Source: an uncultured Clostridia bacterium
GTDB lineage: Bacteria; Bacillota; Clostridia; TANB77; CAG-508
Reading direction: 5' to 3'
DNA length: 59,514 nucleotides
Assembly (NCBI GenBank): GCA_944391965.1
Contig: CALXVH010000008.1
Location: forward strand, 1 to 59,514
The notes below the pieces were generated by a model. That model ran no database searches and was not told where the DNA came from. It worked only from the letters and a program-made list of their open reading frames with translations. The translations under genes were made by a program, and so were the position numbers. This document shows, piece after piece, positions 38,383 to 46,678 of the stretch. Position 1 is the first letter of the stretch. Each line of letters opens with the position of its first letter.

Positions 38383-39864
38383 TCATTCTATATAATAAAT
38401 TTCGAAATCAGCAATTTCTCCAGTTTTATTATAATTATTTCTAATATAAGCTTTAATTGTTTTTGATTCTTGTCCTACTAGATCTTCATCATTTATTAAA
38501 ATAAATGTATTTTCTAATTTTTTTATTTTATTTAGTACCCTTTCTTCGCCTTTATATCCCCAGTTTCCTAATAAAGGTAAGTCAAAATCTTGATTATTTC
38601 CATTTAATACAAGTTGATACAAATTTGCTTCTGTAGAAAATATAACAACATTTTGATTATCAGATTCTTTTTGTTTTACAAAATTTACGACTTCTTCTAT
38701 CTTATCATTTAATTCTTCTGTTGAAGATGTTCCAAAAAATGGATTATCATAAGTATATGTATAATCTTTATTTAATAACATACACCCATAGTCAAAAATA
38801 TAGTATAAATTTAATGCAATCACTACTAATAAGTACCCAATCAATATGATTTTTATTATTTTTAAATCAAATAATTCTTTCATTCTACTTACTAGTTGCT
38901 CAATAAAATATACACAATATAATACAGGAACAAATGTTGCTAATATGATATGAGTTGTATTAAATATTGGGTATCCCATAAATAAACTTGGAAACATAAA
39001 ACATAAAAAGAATATAGTAGACTTAACAAATTTACTTTCTGAAGTTAATTTAAATTTCTTTTTTATCAATACCAGTGTTATTATTGTTAGGAATGGTATA
39101 CAATAAAAAATAATATATCCCGAATTTACAGAAATATTGCTACGTGCAAATTCTCCTATTCCTAAAAAGCAATAATTTATAAAATCTTTAAATTGACCTT
39201 GTATTGCTAATCCCGCTATCCATGTTAAAGTTATACATAAAAAAATTGCATATGTAGAAAACAATTTTTTTAAAATGCTTTTTATATCTTTTCTATAATT
39301 GTAAATTGTAAATATGCTTAAGCCAATTAAATAATATATACCTATGTTTTGCTTGGTAGCAAATACCAATGCAGCAACTCCCCCCTGCTCTAATGGTCTT
39401 ACCTCAAACTTTTCTTTTCTTATGATTAAATACATACCCAATAGCCAAAAAAGTAAAGCTAAAATATTATAACTTGCTCCAGATTGGTAAAAATCTCTCG
39501 AAAAAGGTAAAACAATTAAAATTATATATATCACTGCTCTTGTTGTTGATACATTTAATTTTCTTAATATATTTAAACTTAGAAGACATATTATTTCAAA
39601 AATAACAATTGCAAATAATTTGTATGAAAAGAAATTAAAACCAAATATGCTTAAAAAAGCATTAGCTAAATAGAAATATAAAGGTGTATCTATTACATTA
39701 TTTTGAGAATATAATTGTATTCCATTATGTAGTTTATATACATTTGAAAATGTAAATGTAACTTGCAGTTCATTAACACCAACTATCAATCCAGCAAAGC
39801 ATAATAATATAAGTATTGCACTAAATAAAACTTTATATTTTTGTATATATTTCTTAACTTCCAT
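38383..39864 (-). CDS. polytopic membrane protein, GT-C glycosyltransferase-like
   Basis: 493 residues with about eleven helices and a C-terminal soluble part (about 405-493). The first extracellular loop after helix 1 contains VIDTPLYFYLANAFL, in the position where GT-C enzymes of the PMT/ArnT class carry their catalytic acidic residue followed by a Pro-rich helix start. This suggests transfer of a sugar from a polyprenyl-phosphate donor to a surface acceptor. Family placement is by topology and this loop only. Confidence 0.65.
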   Translation of the reverse strand: MEVKKYIQKYKVLFSAILILLCFAGLIVGVNELQVTFTFSNVYKLHNGIQLYSQNNVIDTPLYFYLANAFLSIFGFNFFSYKLFAIVIFEIICLLSLNILRKLNVSTTRAVIYIILIVLPFSRDFYQSGASYNILALLFWLLGMYLIIRKEKFEVRPLEQGGVAALVFATKQNIGIYYLIGLSIFTIYNYRKDIKSILKKLFSTYAIFLCITLTWIAGLAIQGQFKDFINYCFLGIGEFARSNISVNSGYIIFYCIPFLTIITLVLIKKKFKLTSESKFVKSTIFFLCFMFPSLFMGYPIFNTTHIILATFVPVLYCVYFIEQLVSRMKELFDLKIIKIILIGYLLVVIALNLYYIFDYGCMLLNKDYTYTYDNPFFGTSSTEELNDKIEEVVNFVKQKESDNQNVVIFSTEANLYQLVLNGNNQDFDLPLLGNWGYKGEERVLNKIKKLENTFILINDEDLVGQESKTIKAYIRNNYNKTGEIADFEIYYIE

Positions 39865-39874
39865 CTAATACCTC

Positions 39875-40342
39875 TTACATGTCTTTACATACATCTATCC
39901 ATTTTTCATAATTTGAAGTTTTTTCTAAGTCTGCAATTGTTAATTTTACTGCACTATTGCTACTTCCACATGCAGGATAAATTACATTAAATCTTTTTAG
40001 TGATTCATCTAAGTAGACTTTCACATTTTCATTTACTCCAAATGGACAAACACCTCCTGGCTTATGTCCTGTATAATTTTCGACATCATCATATGGTATC
40101 ATTTTAGCCTTTGTATTAAATTCTGCTTTATATTTACCGTTATCAATCTTTTTATCTCCTGCTACTACTATTAATATTGCTTCATCATTTACTAAAAAAG
40201 ATAATGTCTTAGCTATTTCTTTTTCCTCACAATTTAAAGCTTTTGCTGCCTCTTCTACTGTTGCAGAAGAAGTATTAAATTCCATTATATTTTTTTCTAA
40301 ATTATATTTTTTTAAATATTCCTTTGCTTTTTCTAATGACAT
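39875..40342 (-). CDS. YbaK/EbsC-family aminoacyl-tRNA deacylase-like protein
   Basis: 155 residues with the editing-domain pattern EAAKALNCEEKEIAKTLSFLV, the conserved Lys of AGDKKIDNGKYKAEF, the GHKPGGVCPFG loop and the C-terminal PACGSSNSAVKLTIADL. Family members remove mischarged amino acids from tRNA, for example Cys- or Ala-tRNA(Pro). It lies 14 bases after the CYTH gene and 10 bases before the GT-C gene, in the same operon. Confidence 0.9.
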   Translation of the reverse strand: MSLEKAKEYLKKYNLEKNIMEFNTSSATVEEAAKALNCEEKEIAKTLSFLVNDEAILIVVAGDKKIDNGKYKAEFNTKAKMIPYDDVENYTGHKPGGVCPFGVNENVKVYLDESLKRFNVIYPACGSSNSAVKLTIADLEKTSNYEKWIDVCKDM

Positions 40343-40356
40343 TGATTCTCGTCTCC

Positions 40357-40938
40357 TTATTTTTTACTGTCCATATATTCTTTTACTATATCCCTATATG
40401 GTTTTTCCTTTTCTTTTAATTTATTACAGTTCATTCTTTGTACAAATCTATCTAGTTCCGTTCTTAACTTTTCTTTTTCTTCTTCCGTATTTGCTAAAAT
40501 CTCTAATTCTATAAAATTACCTACGCCATAAATTCTATCTATCATAATGTTATATTCAAATCCATCAATATTTTTTGAATATACTTGTCTATATTTTTTA
40601 AATGAAACATATTCTATATATCCAAGTTGATTTATAACGTATTTTGTGTCTTCATAATCTTTTGGGTCTAATTTTAAATTTACTTCTTTTTTTCCATATT
40701 TTTCTGTGCTATTATCTGTTTTTGGTTTATATGTAAGTTCTAAAAAATCTTCATTTGTCTTCCTTGTTCTTAAACAAGTTCTTGTTTTTACAAATTCCAA
40801 ATTTTTATCTGTAAAATATGTATCTTCTTCCACACTATCTTCTACAAGTTTAAAATTTTCATCCTTAATTTTTTCTAATACATCCTCATAGTTTTCTCCT
40901 AGATGATAGCTTGCCTCTAATTCTATTCTACTAGACAT
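40357..40938 (-). CDS. CYTH-domain (triphosphate tunnel) protein
   Basis: 193 residues from ATG 40938, which follows GGAGGG; an upstream in-frame ATG would add 13 residues across that RBS. The CYTH fold is shown by the N-terminal ELEA strand, the arginine pair in TRTCLRTRKT, DFLELTYKP and the later acidic strand YNIMIDRIYGVGNFIELEI. The classical ExExK start is changed to E-L-E-A-S, so the lysine is absent. Relatives are class IV adenylyl cyclases, thiamine triphosphatases and inorganic triphosphatases. First gene of the operon. Confidence 0.87.
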   Translation of the reverse strand: MSSRIELEASYHLGENYEDVLEKIKDENFKLVEDSVEEDTYFTDKNLEFVKTRTCLRTRKTNEDFLELTYKPKTDNSTEKYGKKEVNLKLDPKDYEDTKYVINQLGYIEYVSFKKYRQVYSKNIDGFEYNIMIDRIYGVGNFIELEILANTEEEKEKLRTELDRFVQRMNCNKLKEKEKPYRDIVKEYMDSKK

Positions 40939-40967
40939 CTTGACCCTCCTTACTTTTATTTTTTTGT

Positions 40968-40996
40968 ATATTATCATATTCTATGCATTTTATCAA
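40968..40996 (-). promoter_or_regulatory. promoter of the CYTH-to-PHP operon
   Basis: Minus strand TTGATA, 17 bases, TAATAT, with TGA directly upstream of the -10 (TGn-extended). Confidence 0.6.
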
Positions 40997-40998
40997 AC

Positions 40999-41038
40999 AA
41001 AAAAGATGTAGGATTTTTGTTTTCCTACATCTTTTTTT
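40999..41038 (-). terminator. terminator overlapping the DUF2798 stop
   Basis: AAAGATGTAGGA pairs with TCCTACATCTTT over a nine-base loop, with T-runs on both strands. The 5' arm of the minus-strand hairpin contains the stop codon of the upstream gene. Confidence 0.8.
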
Positions 41039-41495
41039 CTTTAAATATTTTTCTAAATATAAATCTTACAAATGGTCCTGCATAAAATAATTGCCAACAT
41101 AAAGCCATAGGGAAATTTAACACTGCTATTTGAAGCCAGTTAGCTATTATATTTTCCATTCCTTCATAATTAAATAATATACTTCCAAAAAAGCTCATTA
41201 TTGGGCACATAAAACACACTATTACTGTTGATATTGCCATTGTTACTAAAATTGGTGGTGTTTTCTTTGGATCTAATAATTTTAAAGCTATTTTCTGTGC
41301 TAATTTACCTATTAAGAAAAACTCTAGTATAAAAGCTATTACTCCCATAATTGGCAATTCTTGAAGTGCCATTAAAAACACTTCATTTGATAATCCTCCC
41401 ATATTTGTTGAAATGTTATAGCAAACCATTGCATAAACCATTACTATAACCATTATTACTGTAAATACTGCATCTTGAAATTTGTTCTTTGGCAT
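41025..41495 (-). CDS. DUF2798-like small membrane protein
   Basis: 156 residues from ATG 41495, with AAAGGAG at the proper distance; the in-frame ATG 41513 sits before that RBS. Four helices (about 8-28, 38-58, 75-100, 115-140). The N-terminal half FQDAVFTVIMVIVMVYAM and the PIMGVIAFILEFFLIGKLAQ segment fit the DUF2798 family. Function unknown. It has an unusually long leader of about 180 bases with inverted repeats and a terminator-like hairpin, so it may be controlled at the RNA level. Confidence 0.78.
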   Translation of the reverse strand: MPKNKFQDAVFTVIMVIVMVYAMVCYNISTNMGGLSNEVFLMALQELPIMGVIAFILEFFLIGKLAQKIALKLLDPKKTPPILVTMAISTVIVCFMCPIMSFFGSILFNYEGMENIIANWLQIAVLNFPMALCWQLFYAGPFVRFIFRKIFKEKKM

Positions 41496-41529
41496 AAAAT
41501 ATTCTCCTTTCATTATTTATTTTTAGACG

Positions 41530-41711
41530 CAAAAACAACACATATTTCTATGTGTTGTTCGTTAATCATTATATAAATAATGTACGTTTCCAATTTTATA
41601 CCTATTATATATGTTATTTTCTATTTTTAATTTATTTGTCTAGCATTTTGACTTTTCTGACAAATAAATTAGTCAAAAATTATTATATATTATTTTTTGA
41701 TTCTTTGTCAA
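41530..41711 (-). promoter_or_regulatory. long structured leader of the DUF2798 gene
   Basis: Promoter TTGACA (41711-41706), 18 bases, TATAAT (41687-41682). Soon after the start lie perfect 13-bp arms (41659-41671 with 41628-41640), competing with 8-bp TTTTGACT/AGTCAAAA arms (41646-41653 with 41671-41678). Near the gene is the hairpin AACAACACATA/TATGTGTTGTT (41534-41559), with TTTTTG after it on the minus strand. Mutually exclusive stems before a terminator-like hairpin fit an attenuator. The hairpin could alternatively end the upstream methyltransferase gene. Confidence 0.4.
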
Positions 41712-41718
41712 GTATTGG

Positions 41719-43008
41719 TTACTCCATATATTTTTTATACATTTCGTCTGCTACTTTAAAGAATTTTTCTTTATTATCTATTAAATCTTGCAATTCTTTT
41801 AAAGCTTTTTCTCTATATTCATTTTCTATATAATCTTTTTTAGCAGCATATCCTTCTTTTCCAAACTTAGTTACTGCATGCTCCCATGCTCTTTGAATCT
41901 GTTCTTCTTTTCCTATATTTCCATAATGTTCTTCTCCATATTCATATGTCCTTCTAAAAAATATTTCTATTGTTACTGTTTTATCTGCTGATGCTAATAT
42001 TTTTCCATATATATTTCTAGGTTCTCCTGTTTTAGATGACCTATGGTCTTCTATGGATTCTTTTATTAATTTTAATTCTGTTGTGTTAAAAAATCTATTT
42101 AGATTTTTGTCTTCTCCCATTATTTTTGCAGATACTTTTTCATGATTCTCTCTATCTATATGATCACCAATGTCATGATAAGCTACTGCTGTATATAGAA
42201 TGTCCAAATTCACATTATACTTTTTACCTAATATTAAAGCATTTCTCATTACTTCTTTTATATGCCTTATATCATGTGATTTTCCATTCTTATTGTATTC
42301 TGGAAATATCTTTTCTTTAATATATTCTTTTAATTCGGGACTAATTTCAGATTTTTTAATTAAAAGATGATAATGATAAGAACTACTAGTTGTTCCTTTT
42401 TCCTCATAAAAATCTTCGATATGTTCTACTAATTCTATTATGTTGTCTTTAAATAGCTCTTGTATTAAATCATAATCTGCATAAAAATGAGGAATTCCAT
42501 TTTCCGGTCCATCTTCTATTCTTATTTTTGTATTTTCATCAACTACTGGAAAATCTTTATTATTAAAGGCTGGAGAGCTTTTAGATCCTAATGTTAAATA
42601 GCATTCTCCGTCTTCTCTTAGTACTCTATTTATTTCTTTAATTATTTTTTTAACACCTTTAGTATCTGTATGTGATATAACATTTCTACAAAGAATGCAA
42701 TCAAAAGAGTTATCTTCGTATGGCAGATTTAGCATATCTCCAATTTTATAATCTACATTTAAATTTAATTCCTCTGCCCATTTTTTAGTAGCATTTACCG
42801 CTTCTTCGCTTAAGTCAAAAGCATATGTATTAAATCCATTTTGTGCAAATAAAATTGTATGTCTTCCAATTCCACATCCTAAATCTAAAAAAACTTTTTT
42901 CATTTCTTTTTTCCATCTATTTAGCAAGTAATATGATTCAATACTTGGTTCTTTCCAAATATCAAGTTTACTAGCCTTGCTCCAGTTCCATGCTTTAGAT
43001 TCTACCAT
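41719..43008 (-). CDS. methyltransferase-HD hydrolase fusion
   Basis: 429 residues with two domains. Residues 1-215 are a class I SAM methyltransferase (FLDLGCGIGRHTILFAQNG near 40). Residues 230-429 are an HD phosphohydrolase-like domain with HDIRHIKEVM and AVAYHDIGDHIDRENHEKVS supplying the metal-binding His and Asp. Both halves keep their key residues. The join is in one frame with no sign of error. Substrate unknown. It lies downstream of copA, with a terminator between. Confidence 0.85.
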   Translation of the reverse strand: MVESKAWNWSKASKLDIWKEPSIESYYLLNRWKKEMKKVFLDLGCGIGRHTILFAQNGFNTYAFDLSEEAVNATKKWAEELNLNVDYKIGDMLNLPYEDNSFDCILCRNVISHTDTKGVKKIIKEINRVLREDGECYLTLGSKSSPAFNNKDFPVVDENTKIRIEDGPENGIPHFYADYDLIQELFKDNIIELVEHIEDFYEEKGTTSSSYHYHLLIKKSEISPELKEYIKEKIFPEYNKNGKSHDIRHIKEVMRNALILGKKYNVNLDILYTAVAYHDIGDHIDRENHEKVSAKIMGEDKNLNRFFNTTELKLIKESIEDHRSSKTGEPRNIYGKILASADKTVTIEIFFRRTYEYGEEHYGNIGKEEQIQRAWEHAVTKFGKEGYAAKKDYIENEYREKALKELQDLIDNKEKFFKVADEMYKKYME

Positions 43009-43060
43009 TACAATATACCTCCTTTTTTGCTATATTATCATAATTACTATATACAAACAA

Positions 43061-43092
43061 GAAAAATGGATAGTTTTTACTATCCATTTTTC
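43061..43092 (-). terminator. terminator after copA
   Basis: GAAAAATGGATAGT pairs perfectly with ACTATCCATTTTTC over a four-base loop; works on either strand. Confidence 0.75.
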
Positions 43093-43152
43093 TTAAGCAT
43101 GTAAATTCTGACCTGTAATTATATATCATTCTTTGCATTAATAAAAACTTTT

Positions 43153-45300
43153 TTATCTTTTTAATAATCTTAAACTATTTAAAACAACTGTTAAACTACT
43201 TAATGTCATTGCTAAACTTGCAATCATTGGGTTTAAAGCAATTGGTAATAGGCCTGTTGCAAGTGGTATCATACATACATTATAAAATAATGCCCAAAAT
43301 AAATTTTCTTTAATTATTCTTATTGTACGTTTTCCAAGATCAAATATTTTTACTATATTATCCATATTTTCGTTCAACAATATAACATCTGCAGAATCTG
43401 CACTAATATCTGTTCCATTTTCCACACTTATTCCAACTGTTGCAGCTTTTAAACTTGGACTATCATTAATTCCATCCCCAACCATTGCTACATTATTATT
43501 CTTATTTAATTCTTTTATTTTATCTAATTTTTGCTCTGGATTTACATTGCTTATAATATTTTCTATTCCTATTTGTTTTGCAATGGCTCTCGCTGTTTTT
43601 TCATTATCTCCAGTAAGCATTATGATTTTTTTATCCAATTTTTCTAATTTTTTAATTGTATCTGTAATATCTTTCTTTATTGTATCTGCTAACCCGATAA
43701 TTAAAACAGTCTCTTTTTCATCAAATAAATATACTATGCTTTCACCTTTACTTGCAAATACTGCTTCATTATCTTTTAGTTTATTTTCTACATTCATTTT
43801 TTCTACATATTTGTAATTGCCTGCATAATATTGCTTTCCATTTATAATTCCTTTAACTCCAAGTCCTGGAACTTCTTCGAAATCTTGAACTTCGAAAATG
43901 TCTTTTTCATTATTATAAATACTTTTAGCTAATGGATGATTTGAATTTTTTTCTAAACTTTTCAATATTTTTAAAGTAACCTCATTATACACTCCATCTG
44001 CTATACTCATTTTTCCTGTTGTTAATGTCCCTGTCTTATCAAATACAATTGTGTCTACTTTGTTTATTGCTTCTAAAGTTTCGCTAGACTTTACTAATAT
44101 TCCTCTTCTACTACAATTTCCAATTGCAACTACCATAGCAAGTGGTGTTGCTAATCCTAGTGCACATGGGCATGCAACAACTAAAATACTTACTAATGCC
44201 AAAATTGATTGATTAATATCTTTGGTTATTACAAAATTTAAAATAAATGAAATTAAGGCAATGATAAATATTGCTGGAACAAAATATCCGCTTATTTTAT
44301 CTGCAATTCTTGCAATTGGAGCTTTTGTATTTGTAGCTTCTACCACCATTTTTACTATATTAGAAATACTAGAATCTCTACCTATTTTTTCTGCTTTATA
44401 TTCGATATATCCATCATAATTTATACTTCCTGCAATTACAGTATCTCCTACTTTTTTGCTAACAGGCTTACTTTCTCCTGTTATAAATGATTCATCAGTA
44501 TGTGTTTTTCCACTTGTTACAGTTCCGTCAACCGCAATCTTTTCGCCAGGCTTACTTACAACTGTATCTCCTTTTTGTATTTCATTTATAGTAACTTGTA
44601 ATTCTTTTCCGCCTTTTAAAATTGTTCCATTTTTAGGAGTTATTGTTACAAGATTTTTAATTGTATCAACTGCTTTATCTTTATTTTTCTTATCTATATA
44701 CCTACCAATTTTTACAAAAAGAATTATTATTGCTGATGATTCAAAGTACAAATGATGTACCAATGATGTATTTCCCATAAATACTTGAATAGTATTCCAC
44801 AAGCTATACACAAAATTTACGATTACTCCAACGCCAACTAAAGAATCCATATTAGGCATTTTGTGAATAATATTTTTTATTCCGCTTTTTATAATATCAA
44901 ATCCATAAAAAATAAATAATAGTGATAAAACCATTAAAGTTATTGCATATATTTGTGGGCTTTCCATCATATTTAATATGCTAGGAGTTGGTAAGTTGAT
45001 CATCTGTCCCATTGATATATACATTAAAATAATTCCTAATATAGAAAATATTATTAGTTTAATTAATTCATTGTTTTTCTTTTCTTCTTTCTTTTCTCCT
45101 AAACTTTTAAAACCAGCTTCTTTAACAAATCTATTTAAATCTTTAATACTTAAATTATCTTCATATTCTATTAAGGCTGTTGCCATAACCAAGTTTACAG
45201 AAGCATTAATTACTCCATCTTGCTTGTTTAAATACTTTTCTAGTCCATTTGAACAAGCACTACAAGTCATTCCTTCTATATTTAAAACAATTTTTTTCAT
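43153..45300 (-). CDS. copA: copper-exporting P-type ATPase
   Basis: A P1B-type ATPase pumping Cu(I) out of the cell. 715 residues with one N-terminal metal-binding domain (GMTCSAC, Cys13 and Cys16), the membrane CPC motif in VACPCALGLATPLA near 378, the phosphorylation site DKTGTLTTGK near 420, and the SxHPLA-type NSNHPLAKSI and GDGINDSP motifs. The length is short because it has one rather than two N-terminal domains. It lies in an operon with csoR and copZ, but a 164-base gap before it holds dispersed repeats. Confidence 0.95.
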   Translation of the reverse strand: MKKIVLNIEGMTCSACSNGLEKYLNKQDGVINASVNLVMATALIEYEDNLSIKDLNRFVKEAGFKSLGEKKEEKKNNELIKLIIFSILGIILMYISMGQMINLPTPSILNMMESPQIYAITLMVLSLLFIFYGFDIIKSGIKNIIHKMPNMDSLVGVGVIVNFVYSLWNTIQVFMGNTSLVHHLYFESSAIIILFVKIGRYIDKKNKDKAVDTIKNLVTITPKNGTILKGGKELQVTINEIQKGDTVVSKPGEKIAVDGTVTSGKTHTDESFITGESKPVSKKVGDTVIAGSINYDGYIEYKAEKIGRDSSISNIVKMVVEATNTKAPIARIADKISGYFVPAIFIIALISFILNFVITKDINQSILALVSILVVACPCALGLATPLAMVVAIGNCSRRGILVKSSETLEAINKVDTIVFDKTGTLTTGKMSIADGVYNEVTLKILKSLEKNSNHPLAKSIYNNEKDIFEVQDFEEVPGLGVKGIINGKQYYAGNYKYVEKMNVENKLKDNEAVFASKGESIVYLFDEKETVLIIGLADTIKKDITDTIKKLEKLDKKIIMLTGDNEKTARAIAKQIGIENIISNVNPEQKLDKIKELNKNNNVAMVGDGINDSPSLKAATVGISVENGTDISADSADVILLNENMDNIVKIFDLGKRTIRIIKENLFWALFYNVCMIPLATGLLPIALNPMIASLAMTLSSLTVVLNSLRLLKR

Positions 45301-45355
45301 ATTTTACTCCTTCAAGATTTTAATATATGGATTTTGGAAGATTGGGAATTGGTGA

Positions 45356-45446
45356 GATCGGGATTTGGGAACGTTCCTCAAATCCCGAATTAAATATCTT
45401 TATAAATTTTAATAGGGATTTTAACAACGTCCCTATTTCCCTATTT
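45356..45446. repeat. dispersed GGGACGTTCC repeat, locus 6, inside the cop operon
   Basis: One full unit (CGGGATTTGGGAACGTTCC then TCAAATCCCG) is followed by a second (AATAGGGATTTTAACAACG then TCCCTATTT) and extra CCCTATTTCCCC. It lies between copZ and copA. The hairpin could weaken read-through into copA. Confidence 0.85.
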
Positions 45447-45464
45447 CCCCATTTTCCTTATTTT

Positions 45465-45668
45465 TTATTTTACTTTAAATCCTAAATTTTCTATTTTTTC
45501 TTTAACTACATTCATATCTATTTCTTTTTTACTTTCTATTTTTACTATTCCATCTTCGTGGTTTGCTTTTACATTTTTTATAGCTTTAACATCTCCTAAT
45601 GCATTTTCTATTCTTTTTTCGCATCCTCCACACATCATACCTTCTACATTTAAAATAATTTCATTCAT
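45465..45668 (-). CDS. copZ: copper chaperone, heavy-metal-associated domain
   Basis: 67 residues, a single HMA domain with GMMCGGCEKR (Cys13, Cys16). It carries Cu(I) to CopA or CsoR in the cytoplasm. It lies between csoR and copA. The length is standard. Confidence 0.93.
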   Translation of the reverse strand: MNEIILNVEGMMCGGCEKRIENALGDVKAIKNVKANHEDGIVKIESKKEIDMNVVKEKIENLGFKVK

Positions 45669-45727
45669 TTTTATTCCTCCTTTTATATCTTTCTATAATG
45701 TATAAATATGCATTTTTTATAAATGTA

Positions 45728-46027
45728 CTATTTATTAAATCTTTTGAATAAACTCATAAGTTCATCTATTACTTCTGTATCATTTTTTTCTATACTGTCT
45801 GTAATACATGAATATAAATGATTTTCTAATATATGCATAGATAAACTTTTTATTGAACTTTCTATTGCTGATAATTGAATTAATATATCATTACAATATC
45901 TATCTTCTGCTATCATATTTTTTATGCCTTTAACCTGTCCTTCTATTCTATTTAATCTATTATTTATTATTTTCCTTTCGTCTTCGCTTCTTACCGTCTT
46001 TTTGTTGTTACAACATTCTTTATTCAT
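45728..46027 (-). CDS. csoR: copper-sensing repressor CsoR
   Basis: A 99-residue all-helical repressor that releases DNA when Cu(I) binds. Cys45, His70 and Cys74 have the spacing (25, then 4) of the CsoR copper site. NNRLNRIEGQVKGIKNMI is the DNA-contacting first helix typical of the family. An N-terminal CC pair and C-terminal tail are extra. It is the first gene of the csoR-copZ-copA operon, next to its likely operator. Confidence 0.95.
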   Translation of the reverse strand: MNKECCNNKKTVRSEDERKIINNRLNRIEGQVKGIKNMIAEDRYCNDILIQLSAIESSIKSLSMHILENHLYSCITDSIEKNDTEVIDELMSLFKRFNK

Positions 46028-46046
46028 TTAATCACCTCTTGATATA

Positions 46047-46087
46047 TAATATACCCTATATAGGTATTTAGTCAATATAGGGGTATA
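46047..46087 (-). promoter_or_regulatory. csoR promoter with CsoR operator
   Basis: Minus strand TTGACT (46075-46070), 17 bases, TATTAT (46052-46047). The spacer contains TACCTATATAGGGTA, and a second half, TATACCCCTATATTG, lies upstream. TACC-rich palindromes of this kind are the known CsoR site type, and this one lies between the -35 and -10. Confidence 0.7.
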
Positions 46088-46143
46088 CTTGTTTTTTTAT
46101 TGAAATATTAGTGTTTTGTTGATATATTATTACACATAATAAA

Positions 46144-46167
46144 GAGAGCGCCGGTTAAAGCGCTCTC
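46144..46167 (-). terminator. terminator of the 46.2-kb singleton
   Basis: GAGAGCGC pairs perfectly with GCGCTCTC over an eight-base loop; TTTATT follows on the minus strand. GC-rich for this genome. Confidence 0.75.
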
Positions 46168-46173
46168 CTTATT

Positions 46174-46476
46174 TTATTCGTTCGGTATTATACTTCCCTC
46201 CGTCCACAGTTGGTACATTTCGTTTCCACGATACCAGCATTGGCCTAACAGACCTAATGCAGCATATTCTTCGGCTCCCCCTATCCTAAGATTTTCCTTG
46301 TCAGCCTTTTTTAGGCTAACATTAAAGGCCCGGAAAGCCACATCTTCGAGAGCAACTGCTTCATTTTCGATAAGCAGTTTTTCCAATTCTGTTGCCCATA
46401 TCTCTGCAAACGATTTTGCAGTGCTTGTTTCTGTTTGTTCCCATTGAGCTTTCTGCTCTTCACTTTTGAATTTCAT
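46174..46476 (-). CDS. 100-residue protein of unknown function, atypical composition
   Basis: A soluble, acidic, mostly helical protein with no signal peptide and no recognised motif; Trp and Glu are frequent (AQWEQTETSTAK, IWATELEKLL, LGQCWYRGNEMYQLWTEGS). GC is about 46% by eye and codons such as GCC, CGG and GGC differ from the neighbours. RBS GAGAGGTAG. It has its own TGG-extended -10 (46535-46527) and terminator. It is divergent from the RelA/SpoT-domain gene of similar composition, 202 bases away, which raises the possibility of a functional pair. Confidence 0.55.
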   Translation of the reverse strand: MKFKSEEQKAQWEQTETSTAKSFAEIWATELEKLLIENEAVALEDVAFRAFNVSLKKADKENLRIGGAEEYAALGLLGQCWYRGNEMYQLWTEGSIIPNE

Positions 46477-46626
46477 TTTTTTCTACCTCTCTTATTTTGT
46501 GCTGTGGTCAACGAGTTATCTTAACTATTTTACCATATTTTTACATTATAGTCTAGAATAATTGCATATATTTTTCTTATTCATTGTAGAATACTAACTT
46601 TTATTTTTTACTTTTTTATGTAAATG

Positions 46627-46635
46627 TGATATAAT
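46627..46635 (+). promoter_or_regulatory. extended -10 promoter of the RelA/SpoT-domain gene
   Basis: TGATATAAT, identical to the extended -10 of the candidate RNA at 8732-8740. Confidence 0.55.
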
Positions 46636-46678
46636 ATATAGACCAAAAACTGTTGAAAAAATGAAAGGAGGACAATTT

